Of a stretch of DNA of 64,000 nt, positions 46,668 to 54,827 are shown in pieces. Under the pieces are notes generated by a model. It searched no databases. It worked only from the letters and a program-made list of their open reading frames with translations, and was not told the DNA's origin. The position numbers and the translations under genes were made by a program. Location of the stretch: the NCBI RefSeq assembly GCF_000236785.1, contig NZ_AGUF01000085.1, positions 1-64,000 of the forward strand. Reading direction: 5' to 3'. Every line of letters starts with the position of its first letter. Position 1 is the first letter of the stretch. This DNA is from Achromobacter arsenitoxydans SY8 (GTDB lineage Bacteria; Pseudomonadota; Gammaproteobacteria; Burkholderiales; Burkholderiaceae_B).

Positions 46668-47321
46668 ATGCAGCTGATCTCAGAACATATCGCGGAGCTG
46701 GTGCCGCCCCTGCTGGAGGGGCTGGCCGTCACGCTCCAGATCATGGCCGGGGCGGTCGTGCTGGCAGTGCCGCTGGCGCTCCTGGGCGGCATGGGCCGCC
46801 TGTCGTCCCTTCGGCCGGTGCGGTGGGCGGCGTCGGTCTATGTCGAAGTCTTCCGGGGCACGTCCGCCCTGGTGCAGCTCTTTTGGTTTTACTTCGTGCT
46901 GCCGCTGTTCGGCGTGCAGCTGCCGGCCATGCTGGTGGGCATCGTGGTGCTGGCGCTGAACGCCGGGGCCTACGGCGCGGAAGTGGTGCGCGGCGCCATC
47001 CGCGCGGTGGCGCCGGGCCAGCGCGAGGCAGGCGTGGCGCTGAACCTCACACGCGGCCAGATCATGCGCCGCATTGTGCTGCCGCAGGCGGTCCCGGCCA
47101 TGCTGCCGCCCGCCGGCAACCTATTGATCGAACTGCTGAAGAACACTGCGCTGGTGTCGCTGATCACCATCACCGATCTGACCTTCCGGGGCCAGCTGCT
47201 GCGCAGCGAAACCCTGCGCACCACCGAAATCTTCACCCTGATGCTGCTGATGTACTTCGCGGTGGCCTTGCTGATCACGGCGGGCGTGCGCCTGCTTGAG
47301 CGGAGGGTCCGAGTCCGATGA
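46668..47321 (+). CDS. ehuC: Ehu-type amino acid ABC transporter permease EhuC
   Basis: Inner-membrane permease of 217 residues (HisM/GlnP family) with about five helices. The EAA loop (GAIRAVAPGQREAGVALNLTRGQIMRRIVLPQAVPAMLPPAGN) contacts the ATPase. It begins 9 bp after ehuB with AAGGGG in front, and overlaps ehuD by 4 bp. Confidence 0.88.
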   Translation: MQLISEHIAELVPPLLEGLAVTLQIMAGAVVLAVPLALLGGMGRLSSLRPVRWAASVYVEVFRGTSALVQLFWFYFVLPLFGVQLPAMLVGIVVLALNAGAYGAEVVRGAIRAVAPGQREAGVALNLTRGQIMRRIVLPQAVPAMLPPAGNLLIELLKNTALVSLITITDLTFRGQLLRSETLRTTEIFTLMLLMYFAVALLITAGVRLLERRVRVR

Positions 47322-47989
47322 CACCGATATTCGATTGGTCCTTCGCGCTGGAAATCCTGCCCACCCTGGGTTCCGCGCTCGTCATCACGATCCAGGCCAC
47401 CGTGCTGGGGATGCTGGTGGCCGTCACGCTAGGCCTGGCGCTGGCGATGTTGCGCCGCTCTCGCCTGCGCATCGTGTCCCTGCCCACGGCCTTTTTCATC
47501 GAGTTCGTGCGCAGCACGCCGCTGCTGGTGCAGATGTACTTCCTGTTCTACGTGCTGCCATTGACGGGGGCGCGGATGTCGCCGCTCATGACCGGCATCG
47601 TGGCGCTGGGCCTGCACTACGCCACGTATTGCGCCGAGGTCTACCGCGCCGGCATCGAGGCGGTGCCGCGCGGGCAATGGGAAGCGGCCACGGCGTTGAA
47701 CATGTCGCGCTGGCGCACCGCCATCGGCGTGGTCTTGCCGCAGGCGATTCCGCCCGTGGTGCCCGCGCTGGGCAATTACCTGGTGGCGATGTTCAAGGAC
47801 ACGCCGCTGTTGTCGGCCATTACCGTGGTGGAACTGCTGCAGCAGAGCAAGATGATCGGGTCCGCCACGTTCCGGTACACCGAACCCCTGACGCTGGTGG
47901 GCGTGCTGTTCCTGGCGCTGAGCCTGGTCGCGGCCTGGGGAGTGCGCGGCCTTGAGGCCCGCCTGCAACGATATGGAGGAAAGCGATGA
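47318..47989 (+). CDS. ehuD: Ehu-type amino acid ABC transporter permease EhuD
   Basis: Second permease, 223 residues, same family. It shows the periplasmic FIEFVRSTPLLVQMYFLFYVLP segment and the EAA loop GIEAVPRGQWEAATALNMSRWRTAIGVVLPQAIPPVVPALGN. It overlaps ehuC and ehuA by 4 bp each. Confidence 0.88.
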   Translation: MTPIFDWSFALEILPTLGSALVITIQATVLGMLVAVTLGLALAMLRRSRLRIVSLPTAFFIEFVRSTPLLVQMYFLFYVLPLTGARMSPLMTGIVALGLHYATYCAEVYRAGIEAVPRGQWEAATALNMSRWRTAIGVVLPQAIPPVVPALGNYLVAMFKDTPLLSAITVVELLQQSKMIGSATFRYTEPLTLVGVLFLALSLVAAWGVRGLEARLQRYGGKR

Positions 47990-48756
47990 GCGCCAGCCTG
48001 AACATCAAGAATCTGCATAAGCGCTACGGGGAACTGGAGGTGCTGCGCGGCATCAATCTGGAGATTCCGGCAGGGCAGACAGTCGCCGTCATCGGTCCTT
48101 CGGGGTCGGGCAAGTCCACGCTGCTGCGCGTGCTGATGACACTGGATCGGCCCAGCAGCGGCGACATTGAGATCGACGGTCAGCCGATGTGGACGGACGA
48201 GCAGGGCCGTCCTGCGGGCCCGAACTCCGAGCATCTGCGCAAGGTGCGCGGCAAGATCGGCATGGTGTTCCAGCACTTCAATCTGTTCCCGCACATGACC
48301 GCGCTGGGCAACGCCATGGAAGCGCCGGTGCATGTGCTCGGCATGTCGCGGGACCAGGCGCGCGAGCGCGCGGTCGAATACCTGGACATGGTGGGCCTGG
48401 GCGACAAACTGGATGTCTACCCCGCGCAGTTGTCGGGCGGGCAAAAGCAGCGCGTGGGTATCGCGCGCGCGCTGGCGATGTGTCCTGAGATCATGCTGTT
48501 TGACGAAGTCACGTCCGCGCTGGATCCCGAGCTGGTGGGCGGCATCCTGCAGATCCTGCGCGACCTGTCGGCCCGCCGCAGCATGACCATGATCATCGTC
48601 ACGCACCAGATGAAATTCGCCGAACGCAGCTCGGACCGCACCTTGTTCTTCGATCAGGGCAACATCGTCGAGGACGCGGAATCGTCCGTGCTGTTCAGCC
48701 AGCCCAAAGAGGAGCGCACGCGCCAGTTCCTGGATTGCGTGATCGAAGGGCAATAG
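47986..48756 (+). CDS. ehuA: Ehu-type ABC transporter ATP-binding protein EhuA
   Basis: ATPase of the importer, 256 residues: Walker A GPSGSGKST (37-45), Q-loop MVFQHFNLFPHMTALGNA, signature LSGGQKQRVGIARALAM and Walker B IMLFDEVTSALDPELVG. The insertion DGQPMWTDEQGRPAGPNSEHLRKVRGKIG is typical of the EhuA subgroup and favours this call over GlnQ. It is the last gene of the operon. Confidence 0.88.
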   Translation: MSASLNIKNLHKRYGELEVLRGINLEIPAGQTVAVIGPSGSGKSTLLRVLMTLDRPSSGDIEIDGQPMWTDEQGRPAGPNSEHLRKVRGKIGMVFQHFNLFPHMTALGNAMEAPVHVLGMSRDQARERAVEYLDMVGLGDKLDVYPAQLSGGQKQRVGIARALAMCPEIMLFDEVTSALDPELVGGILQILRDLSARRSMTMIIVTHQMKFAERSSDRTLFFDQGNIVEDAESSVLFSQPKEERTRQFLDCVIEGQ

Positions 48757-48863
48757 TCGATGGCCGGGGCTGCGGAATTTAACCCTGCCGCAGGCCCCGG
48801 GATTGCCGCCATTTCGACGCGCGGGCGCTATGCTGTGGCGTCCAACGCTCCGGAGCTTCACCC

Positions 48864-49976
48864 ATGAGTCACCTGTTCAGCACCACGTCAATCGGCAACG
48901 TACCACTGGCCAATCGCATCGTCATTGCGCCCATGTGCGAATACTCCGCGGAAGAAGGCCGTGCGACCGACTGGCACATGATCCATCTGGGGCACCTGGC
49001 ACTGTCCGGCGCCGGACTGCTGTTCACGGAGGCCACCGCGGTGGAGCCCGACGGCCGCATTTCTCCGGGAGACCTCGGCCTCTGGTCCGACGAAACAGAG
49101 GCCGCGCTGGGCAAGGTGGTCGCCGCTGTGCGCCGTTACTCGCCCATCAAGCTGGGCATCCAGCTGGGCCATGCCGGCCGCAAGGCATCCAGCGACGCGC
49201 CCTGGAACGGCGGCCAGCTCGTGCCCGCCAGCGAAGGCGGCTGGCAAGGGTGGGCGCCGTCGGCCTTGGCGCACAATGCGCATGAACCCGCGCCCCATGC
49301 CCTGGACGCAGCGGGCCTTGAGCGCGTTCGCGATGCGTTCCTCGACAGCGCGCGCCGCGCCTTGCGCCTGGGCTTCGACGCCATCGAACTCCACGCCGCG
49401 CACGGCTATCTGCTGCACCAGTTCCTGTCGCCGCTGTCGAACCGGCGCGAAGACGCTTATGGCGGTTCGCTGGAAAACCGCATGCGCTTTCCGCTGGAAG
49501 TGTTCCAGGCCCTGCGTGAAATCACGCCGCCGGAGGTTGCGCTGGGCGTGCGCGTGTCCGCCACCGACTGGGTCGACGGGGGCTGGGACCTGGAGCAGAC
49601 GCTGGTGTTTGCGCAGGCGCTGAAGGACCGCGGCTGCGAATTCATCGACGTGTCGAGCGGCGGCGTGTCGTCGCAGCAGAAGATCCCGGTGGGCCCGAAC
49701 TATCAGGTGCCGTTTGCCGAAGAGATCAAGCGCAAGATCGGCCTGCCCACCATCACGGTCGGCCTGATCACCGAGGCGCAGCAGGCCGAGGACATCCTCG
49801 CGCAGGGCAAGGCCGATATGGTCGCGCTGGCGCGCGGCATGCTCTACGATCCGCGCTGGCCCTGGCATGCCGCCGCGCAACTGGGCGGCCAGGTCGATGC
49901 GCCGCGCCAGTACTGGCGTTCGCAGCCGCGCGAATTGAAGGCCCTGTTCGGCGAGACGCGCTTCGGCCAGCGATAG
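48864..49976 (+). CDS. NADH:flavin oxidoreductase, Old Yellow Enzyme (YqjM/XenA class)
   Basis: FMN-dependent ene-reductase of 370 residues that reduces activated C=C bonds with NAD(P)H. The fold starts LANRIVIAPMCEYSAEEG, with C25 at the redox-tuning Cys of the thermophilic-like (YqjM/XenA) class. It also has QLGHAGRKAS, ELHAAHGYLLHQFLSPLSNRREDAYGGSLENRMRF (FMN and substrate His/Tyr) and MVALARGMLYDPRWPWHAA. It stands alone with a terminator behind it. The physiological substrate is unknown. Confidence 0.92.
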   Translation: MSHLFSTTSIGNVPLANRIVIAPMCEYSAEEGRATDWHMIHLGHLALSGAGLLFTEATAVEPDGRISPGDLGLWSDETEAALGKVVAAVRRYSPIKLGIQLGHAGRKASSDAPWNGGQLVPASEGGWQGWAPSALAHNAHEPAPHALDAAGLERVRDAFLDSARRALRLGFDAIELHAAHGYLLHQFLSPLSNRREDAYGGSLENRMRFPLEVFQALREITPPEVALGVRVSATDWVDGGWDLEQTLVFAQALKDRGCEFIDVSSGGVSSQQKIPVGPNYQVPFAEEIKRKIGLPTITVGLITEAQQAEDILAQGKADMVALARGMLYDPRWPWHAAAQLGGQVDAPRQYWRSQPRELKALFGETRFGQR

Positions 49977-49993
49977 GCAAGGCCGGCGCCAAC

Positions 49994-50020
49994 AAAAAAA
50001 CGCCGCGATGCGGCGTTTTT
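49994..50020. terminator. Bidirectional terminator OYE / dUTPase
   Basis: AAAAACGCCGC, loop GAT, GCGGCGTTTTT between convergent genes, with A and T runs on the two sides. Confidence 0.93.
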
Positions 50021-50041
50021 CATGACCCGGTTCCGCGCGGC

Positions 50042-50710
50042 TTACAGGCGCGAATACGCGAGTTCCAGTTCGCGGTGCAGGACGTCGGCGAAGTCGGCGC
50101 TGGCGGGATCCTGCTGCGACAGCAGGCGGGCCAGCACGACGTTGTCTTCTTCGCCGTTCCAGATCTTGATGTAGGTGCCTTCCTTGTAGCCGTGCTGCTG
50201 GCGGAAGATGTTCAGGACGTTCTTCGACACGTATTGCGTGTAGGCGTCGTTCCAGCTCATGTCGCAGGCGGTCATGGTCTGTTCCAGGACCTTGAAGCTG
50301 GCGCGTCCGCACACCGCCAGGCCGCCGATGAGCTCCAGCAGTTCGGGCACGTTCAGCGCGTCCAGGGCGTAGGACTTGCCGTCCAGCGCGACCGTGGCGG
50401 GGGAGGCCAGGTCGGCCACCAGCGCGCGCGCGGCGGCTTCGACGTCGCCGCCCGCCTGGACGATGGTGTGCGACAGGTAGAAATGCAGGATGTCCACCAG
50501 TTCCATCTGCACCTGGGGCAGGTCGATGGTCTGCTTCTTCCACCACTTCCAGCCGTAGTGTTCCAGTGCTTCGGCCGACTCGACGAAGGCGGCGCGCAGG
50601 AAGCGGGCTCCGCCATTGATCCAGTCCGGATTGATCATGCTGTTCAGGTGGCCTTGCAGCTTCAGCATCGTGGCCGCCTGGGCCTGGTTCAATCCGACAA
50701 CGTTGTTCAC
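50042..50710 (-). CDS. Dimeric all-alpha dUTP diphosphatase
   Basis: Hydrolyses dUTP (and often dUDP) to dUMP, keeping uracil out of DNA. The 222-residue protein belongs to the dUTPase_2 family of all-alpha NTP pyrophosphatases, first known from trypanosomatids and Campylobacter, not to the trimeric Dut family. Metal-binding acids are E44/E47 (ESAEALEHYGWKWWKK) and E70/D73 (ELVDILHFYLSH). The helical C-terminal part contains YVSKNVLNIFRQQHGYKEGTY. The ATG has GGAGA upstream. It is followed downstream only by the terminator. Confidence 0.88.
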   Translation of the reverse strand: MNNVVGLNQAQAATMLKLQGHLNSMINPDWINGGARFLRAAFVESAEALEHYGWKWWKKQTIDLPQVQMELVDILHFYLSHTIVQAGGDVEAAARALVADLASPATVALDGKSYALDALNVPELLELIGGLAVCGRASFKVLEQTMTACDMSWNDAYTQYVSKNVLNIFRQQHGYKEGTYIKIWNGEEDNVVLARLLSQQDPASADFADVLHRELELAYSRL

Positions 50711-50787
50711 TTTCTCTCCGGGAATCGTGGGGGTCTTTGCGACTGGGCGCAGATGTTAGCACCATTGCGCCAGCCGCCCGCCGGGTT

Positions 50788-51291
50788 TCAGCCGCCGTCC
50801 TTGCGGTAGGAAGAGGGCGTCAGCGGCGGCAGTTTTTCCAGGGGCGTCTTGCGCGGATTGCGCGCGCCGCTGGCCGCCTTGAACAGCATGAAGGCAAAGA
50901 AAGCCAGGAAGATGGCGGGGATCATCTCGTCCATGTCGAACCGGGGGTTGTGCAGCGCACGGAACCCGATGTTGACGGCGGCCCAGCCGGCCAGCATGCC
51001 TGCAATCGTCAGCACAACGCCGATTTTGCGCTGGCGCGCATGCCGGGCCAGCGAAACCGTGCCTTCGTCGGCCTGCGCGGGCGCAGTGGCGCCGGGGGCG
51101 GTCCGCGACTGCAGCGGGGGCGGGGCGGTATTGCCCCAAGGGGCGTCGGACAGCGAGCCAGGCGCCGTGGGCGCCTCGCGGCGGGCGCTGCCAGTATCGG
51201 AAGCCCGTCCGGGCGCGGCGCCGCCCGCGCGTGTCAGGTTTTCGATGTAACGCGCGAAATCGCCGTTCTTGGGCTCGCCATCAATGGCCAT
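50788..51291 (-). CDS. Hypothetical membrane protein (167 aa)
   Basis: Unrecognised. The first 85 residues are polar and Ala/Pro/Ser/Thr-rich (MAIDGEPKNGDFARYIENLTRAGG...), likely disordered. Two hydrophobic segments follow (about 92-110, IGVVLTIAGMLAGWAAVNIGF, and about 124-140, IPAIFLAFFAFMLFKAASG), giving an N-in/C-in hairpin topology. The C-terminus is short and basic. It is 13 bp downstream of the DedA gene on the same strand and probably co-transcribed with it. Confidence 0.75.
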   Translation of the reverse strand: MAIDGEPKNGDFARYIENLTRAGGAAPGRASDTGSARREAPTAPGSLSDAPWGNTAPPPLQSRTAPGATAPAQADEGTVSLARHARQRKIGVVLTIAGMLAGWAAVNIGFRALHNPRFDMDEMIPAIFLAFFAFMLFKAASGARNPRKTPLEKLPPLTPSSYRKDGG

Positions 51292-51304
51292 CAGGCTCTC
51301 CGGT

Positions 51305-51943
51305 TCAGTTGCCCCGCCGTACCCGCACCGGTTGGCGGCGCTTGCGCAGCATGGCTAGCAATAGCCCGCATCCTAGCAAAACGGAGAGGCCCGCGCCGAT
51401 CATCATGGCGATCTGCTGGGCGTTTTCGGCGGCGCCCAGGCTGCGCGCGGTAATGTAGCCCGGCGCCAGCATCAGCGGCATCCACAGCACGGCCGACAGC
51501 ACGTTCGCCAGCTGGAACTTGCCATGCGCCATGCCCATCACCCCCGCGACGGTGGGGATGGTGGAGCGGATGGGGCCAAGGAAGCGGCCGATCAGGACCG
51601 ACGCGAAGCCGTAGCGGTAGAAGAACAGCCGGGCCCGCGCCACGCCGGTGCGCTGCTGCTTGAGCGGCCAGCGGCGCAGCACGCCCGGCCCCAGCCAGCG
51701 GCCCAGCCCATAGGACAGGGCGTCGCCCACGATGGCGCCGGCGATACCCCAGACCAGGATGCCCCAGGGCGGCAGCGTGCCGGACCCGATCAGGCCGCCC
51801 GTCAGCAGCATCAGGGCGGTCGCGGGAATGAAAAGGCCCAGGAGTACCATGGACTCGCCAAGCGTGAGCAGAAAAGTGATCGGGCCGGCCCAGGCCTGGT
51901 TGGCTTCGATGAACTGGCCGATCGCGGTGATGTATTGGTCCAT
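51305..51943 (-). CDS. DedA family membrane protein
   Basis: Inner-membrane protein of 212 residues of the DedA/VTT group, whose members act in lipid carrier recycling and envelope homeostasis. It has the family pattern of re-entrant and transmembrane helices, with the conserved FIPATALMLLTGGLIGSG, GDALSYGLGRWLG and FFYRYGFASVLIGRFLGPIRSTIPTVAG motifs (the last being the DedA Arg/Pro signature). It is divergent from the YdjM-type gene. Confidence 0.92.
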   Translation of the reverse strand: MDQYITAIGQFIEANQAWAGPITFLLTLGESMVLLGLFIPATALMLLTGGLIGSGTLPPWGILVWGIAGAIVGDALSYGLGRWLGPGVLRRWPLKQQRTGVARARLFFYRYGFASVLIGRFLGPIRSTIPTVAGVMGMAHGKFQLANVLSAVLWMPLMLAPGYITARSLGAAENAQQIAMMIGAGLSVLLGCGLLLAMLRKRRQPVRVRRGN

Positions 51944-52049
51944 GAATGGGAAGTTGAAAATTAGCTGAACGCAATCGGGTATGTTAACGCCTGCGCGGGC
52001 CGCCCACAGGCGGCTAGGCCAAATGGCGGACGCTCAACGTTGGAGAACC

Positions 52050-53090
52050 ATGGATTCAGTTACACAAGCGGTGCTGGGCGCCGGCATACAGGGCGCCATG
52101 CTGGGACGCGTCCAGGGCAGGCGGGCGCTGATCTACGGCGCGGCCCTGGCCACCCTGCCGGACCTGGATGTCCTGATGAGTTATCCCGATCCCGTGTCGC
52201 TCATGACGTATCACCGGGGTTTCTCGCATTCGGTCTTCGTCCTGACCGGGCTGGCGCTCCTGCTGGCCTGGCTGATCCGCAAATACTGGCCCCAGGCGCC
52301 CTATAGCGGACGAAGGCTCTTCCTGACCATCTGGCTGGTTCTGGTGACGCATCCCATCCTGGATGCGTTCACGGTCTATGGCACGCAATTGTTCTGGCCG
52401 CTCGCGACCATTCCAGAAAGCTGGTCGGCCATTTTCATCATCGACCCGGTCTACACCGTGCCCCTGCTGCTGGCCGTGCTGTTCGCCATCGCTTTCGGGC
52501 TGAAACGAACCGCGCGCCGGCTGCTGGTCGCGGCCCTGGTCTTCAGCACGGCCTACCTGGGGTTCGGCCTGGCGGGGCGCATGGCGGCGGAACACCGCGT
52601 GCGCGAGGCCATGCAGGGGCAGGGCATTGCCGTTGCCGAGCTCAGGGCCACGCCGATGCCCTTCAACACGCTGGTGTGGCGCGTGATCGCCAAGACCCCG
52701 GACGGCCACTATTACGAGGCAGTCAGCAGCCTTTTCGACCGCGAGACGCCGGAATGGGTGCGCCTGCCGCTGAACCTGGATATCGGCCAGGCCCTGGCGG
52801 GCGTGCCGCTGCACGAACGGCTGCGCTGGTTCACGGATGACTGGCTGCGCTACGACGCCATCGGCGATGCCCTGGTGGTGTCGGACCTGCGAATGGGCAT
52901 GGCCGGGCACTACACCTTCCGCTTCAAGATGGCCGAGCGGGCCGCGGACGGCGCCTGGAAGCCGGTGACGCCTTCCGTCTGGCCGACCGACCGTGGCGGG
53001 TGGTCCGAACTGAAGCTGGTGCTGAGGCGCATTCTTCACGCCCAGCCGCCGTTGCCCCTGGCCCAATGGTCGGAGCTGGCGAAAGAATAG
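52050..53090 (+). CDS. YdjM/DUF457-type membrane-bound metal-dependent hydrolase
   Basis: Predicted inner-membrane hydrolase of 346 residues. The N-terminus carries the family's candidate metal ligands in DSVTQAVLGAGIQGAMLG, TLPDLDVLM, YHRGFSHS and THPILDAFT. Four or five hydrophobic helices occupy residues 60-190, followed by a soluble C-terminal domain. The ATG at 52050 follows GGAGAA by a few bases; an open frame 23 codons earlier is not supported. The E. coli homologue YdjM is LexA-regulated, but I see no LexA box here. The stop codon lies within a 14-bp tandem duplication. Confidence 0.85.
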   Translation: MDSVTQAVLGAGIQGAMLGRVQGRRALIYGAALATLPDLDVLMSYPDPVSLMTYHRGFSHSVFVLTGLALLLAWLIRKYWPQAPYSGRRLFLTIWLVLVTHPILDAFTVYGTQLFWPLATIPESWSAIFIIDPVYTVPLLLAVLFAIAFGLKRTARRLLVAALVFSTAYLGFGLAGRMAAEHRVREAMQGQGIAVAELRATPMPFNTLVWRVIAKTPDGHYYEAVSSLFDRETPEWVRLPLNLDIGQALAGVPLHERLRWFTDDWLRYDAIGDALVVSDLRMGMAGHYTFRFKMAERAADGAWKPVTPSVWPTDRGGWSELKLVLRRILHAQPPLPLAQWSELAKE

Positions 53091-53112
53091 GAATAGCGGA
53101 ATAGGAATAGCG
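53085..53112. repeat. 14-bp tandem duplication at a stop codon
   Basis: GAATAGGAATAGCG occurs twice in direct tandem (53085-53098, 53099-53112). The first copy contains the TAG stop of the YdjM-type gene. Confidence 0.95.
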
Positions 53113-53155
53113 CCCCGTTTTCGCGCTCCTTGCCCCAAGCCCCTTGTGTGAACAG

Positions 53156-53198
53156 CACCCCAAAAGTTGGATACCGGTCCAACTTTTGGGGTGTTTTT
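53156..53198. terminator. 16-bp perfect hairpin with T run
   Basis: CACCCCAAAAGTTGGA (53156-53171), loop TACCGG, TCCAACTTTTGGGGTG (53178-53193), then five Ts. It would terminate the YdjM-type transcript. The arm sequence also resembles terminal repeats of IS3-family elements as I remember them, so an IS-derived origin is possible. Confidence 0.85.
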
Positions 53199-53256
53199 CA
53201 TGGTCCGCGCGTATTGACCAGTTTCCTTCGCTTGCATTATTCTTGTTCTCTAATAA

Positions 53257-53282
53257 GGAACTTAGGTTCCGTTTTATGGAAC
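53257..53282. promoter_or_regulatory. Likely IclR-type operator
   Basis: GGAAC TTAG GTTCC GTTTTAT GGAAC: three alternating half-sites (53257-53261, 53266-53270, 53278-53282) form two overlapping palindromes ending 4 bp before the regulator's ATG. The position suits autorepression by the IclR protein that follows. Confidence 0.65.
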
Positions 53283-53286
53283 AAGC

Positions 53287-54054
53287 ATGAGTATTCTAGA
53301 CGGCGTCCAACGCGTGCTCTCGCTCTATGCGGAAGGCGCGGCCGAGCTGAGCTTCACCGAAGTCGCCGCTCGCCTGGCCATGCCCAAGAGCACGGCGTCG
53401 CGCCTGCTCAACCAGATGCAGAACTACGGCATGCTGGACCAGGATGCGGCCACGCGCCGCTATCGCCCCGGCGCGCTGCTGACTCAGGCCGTGCGCGCGG
53501 GCATGGCGGCCACACCGCTGGATGAGGCCTGCCGCGCCGTGCTGGCCCGGCTTTCGGACGACAGCGGCCTCACCGCGTATCTCTCCACCCTTAATCAGCG
53601 CGAAACCGTCGTGCTGCAGCGGCTGAACGGTTCACATCCCGTGCAAGTGCTGTCGCCGCCCGGATCGCGCCGCGCCGCCTCGGGCACGGCGATGGGCCGG
53701 GCGCTGCTGTCGCGGCTGACCGACACCGAATTCCAGGCGCTGTATGGCTCGGATGCTTCGCTGCCCCTGCCGGTGGAAGGGCGCGATTGCCCCGCAACCG
53801 TCGGCGACCTGACCCGGCTGGTGGCGCAGACCCGCGCGGACCATTGCGGCGTCGCCATCGACCAGGCCATGCCTGGCATCGGCGCCGTGGCCGCGGCGGT
53901 GCGCGATCCGGCCACCGGCGAACTGCGCGGTCTGTGCCTGTCGTTTGTGTCCTTCCAGGCGGACGCCGCGCGGGTGGCGCGCCTGCGCGAATCCGTGCTC
54001 GACCAGGTGGCCGCGCTGGGCCGCGAACTGAACGATCCCTATTGGCTGAACTGA
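53287..54054 (+). CDS. IclR family transcriptional regulator
   Basis: DNA-binding regulator of 255 residues. The winged helix-turn-helix is at about residues 1-65 (ILDGVQRVLSLYAEGAAELSFTEVAARLAMPKSTASRLLNQMQNYGML). The IclR effector-binding domain follows (SPPGSRRAASGTAMGRALLS, RADHCGVAIDQAMPGIGAVAAAVRD). It is the first gene of a same-strand series with pepE, the DUF1177 gene, the aroM-like gene and a Bug receptor gene, 68 bp before pepE. It probably controls that operon in response to a small organic ligand. Confidence 0.92.
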   Translation: MSILDGVQRVLSLYAEGAAELSFTEVAARLAMPKSTASRLLNQMQNYGMLDQDAATRRYRPGALLTQAVRAGMAATPLDEACRAVLARLSDDSGLTAYLSTLNQRETVVLQRLNGSHPVQVLSPPGSRRAASGTAMGRALLSRLTDTEFQALYGSDASLPLPVEGRDCPATVGDLTRLVAQTRADHCGVAIDQAMPGIGAVAAAVRDPATGELRGLCLSFVSFQADAARVARLRESVLDQVAALGRELNDPYWLN

Positions 54055-54122
54055 CTACCTGAATCCGCGGAGGCGCCCGTCCGGGCCGCCTTCAAAAAAT
54101 CTCCCTACCGGAAACCTTCTCC

Positions 54123-54827
54123 ATGAACCTCCTGCTTCTCAGCAATTCCAGCAGCGACGCCGGCTACCTGGTCCACGCCATGGCCGACATCCGCGAACTG
54201 ATCGAGTCCCTGCCGCAGGGCGCCCCGGCCGTGTTCGTGCCCTACGCGGGCGTCACGCGCAATTGGGACGACTACACGGCGCTGGTGGCGTCGGCGCTGG
54301 CTGATACCGGCCTGGATATCCAGGGCCTGCACCTTGCCCAGGATCCGGTCGCGGCGCTCGAAGGCGCGGCGGTCATCATCGTCGGCGGCGGCAACACGTT
54401 CAACCTGCTGGGCCAGCTGCGCCGCCAGGGACTGCTGGAAGTCGTGGCGCGCCGCGTGCGCGAAGGCGCGGCCTACCTGGGCTGGAGCGCCGGTTCCAAC
54501 CTGACGTGCCCCACCATCTGCACGACCAACGACATGCCCATTACGGACCCGCAGGGCTTCGATGCGCTGGGCCTGCTGTCCTTTCAGATCAATCCGCACT
54601 ACACCAACGCCCATCCTCCGGGCCACCGCGGCGAAACGCGCGCCCAGCGCCTGGCCGAGTTCTGCACGCTGAACCCGTCCATGCCCGTCCTGGGCCTGCC
54701 GGAAGGCGCCGCGCTGCGCGTGCGCGGCCACAAGGTCGCGCTGGTCGGTCCGCACGATGCGCCGCTGTTCAAGGGCCACGAAGAGCCGCGCATGTTCCGT
54801 CCCGGTCCCGTGGAGATCTCGGCATGA
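54123..54827 (+). CDS. pepE: Dipeptidase E (peptidase family S51)
   Basis: Cytoplasmic serine peptidase of 234 residues; known PepE cleaves dipeptides with N-terminal aspartate. The nucleophile is S122 in GWSAGSN, with H159 (INPHYTNAHPPGHRGETR) and D137 in matching positions to E. coli S120/D135/H157. GGGNTFNLL (88-96) shapes the oxyanion site. The ATG has a weak ribosome site (CTTCTCC|ATG). The stop overlaps the DUF1177 gene by 4 bp, so the two products are made together. Cyanophycinase-like S51 enzymes are an alternative class. Confidence 0.9.
   Translation: MNLLLLSNSSSDAGYLVHAMADIRELIESLPQGAPAVFVPYAGVTRNWDDYTALVASALADTGLDIQGLHLAQDPVAALEGAAVIIVGGGNTFNLLGQLRRQGLLEVVARRVREGAAYLGWSAGSNLTCPTICTTNDMPITDPQGFDALGLLSFQINPHYTNAHPPGHRGETRAQRLAEFCTLNPSMPVLGLPEGAALRVRGHKVALVGPHDAPLFKGHEEPRMFRPGPVEISA

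Noticed and set aside
53156-53198. Intact insertion sequence or MITE at the long hairpin
   Set aside because: Only one hairpin of 43 bp is present, with no transposase and no second copy in the window; a terminator explains it. Kept only as a weak origin hypothesis.
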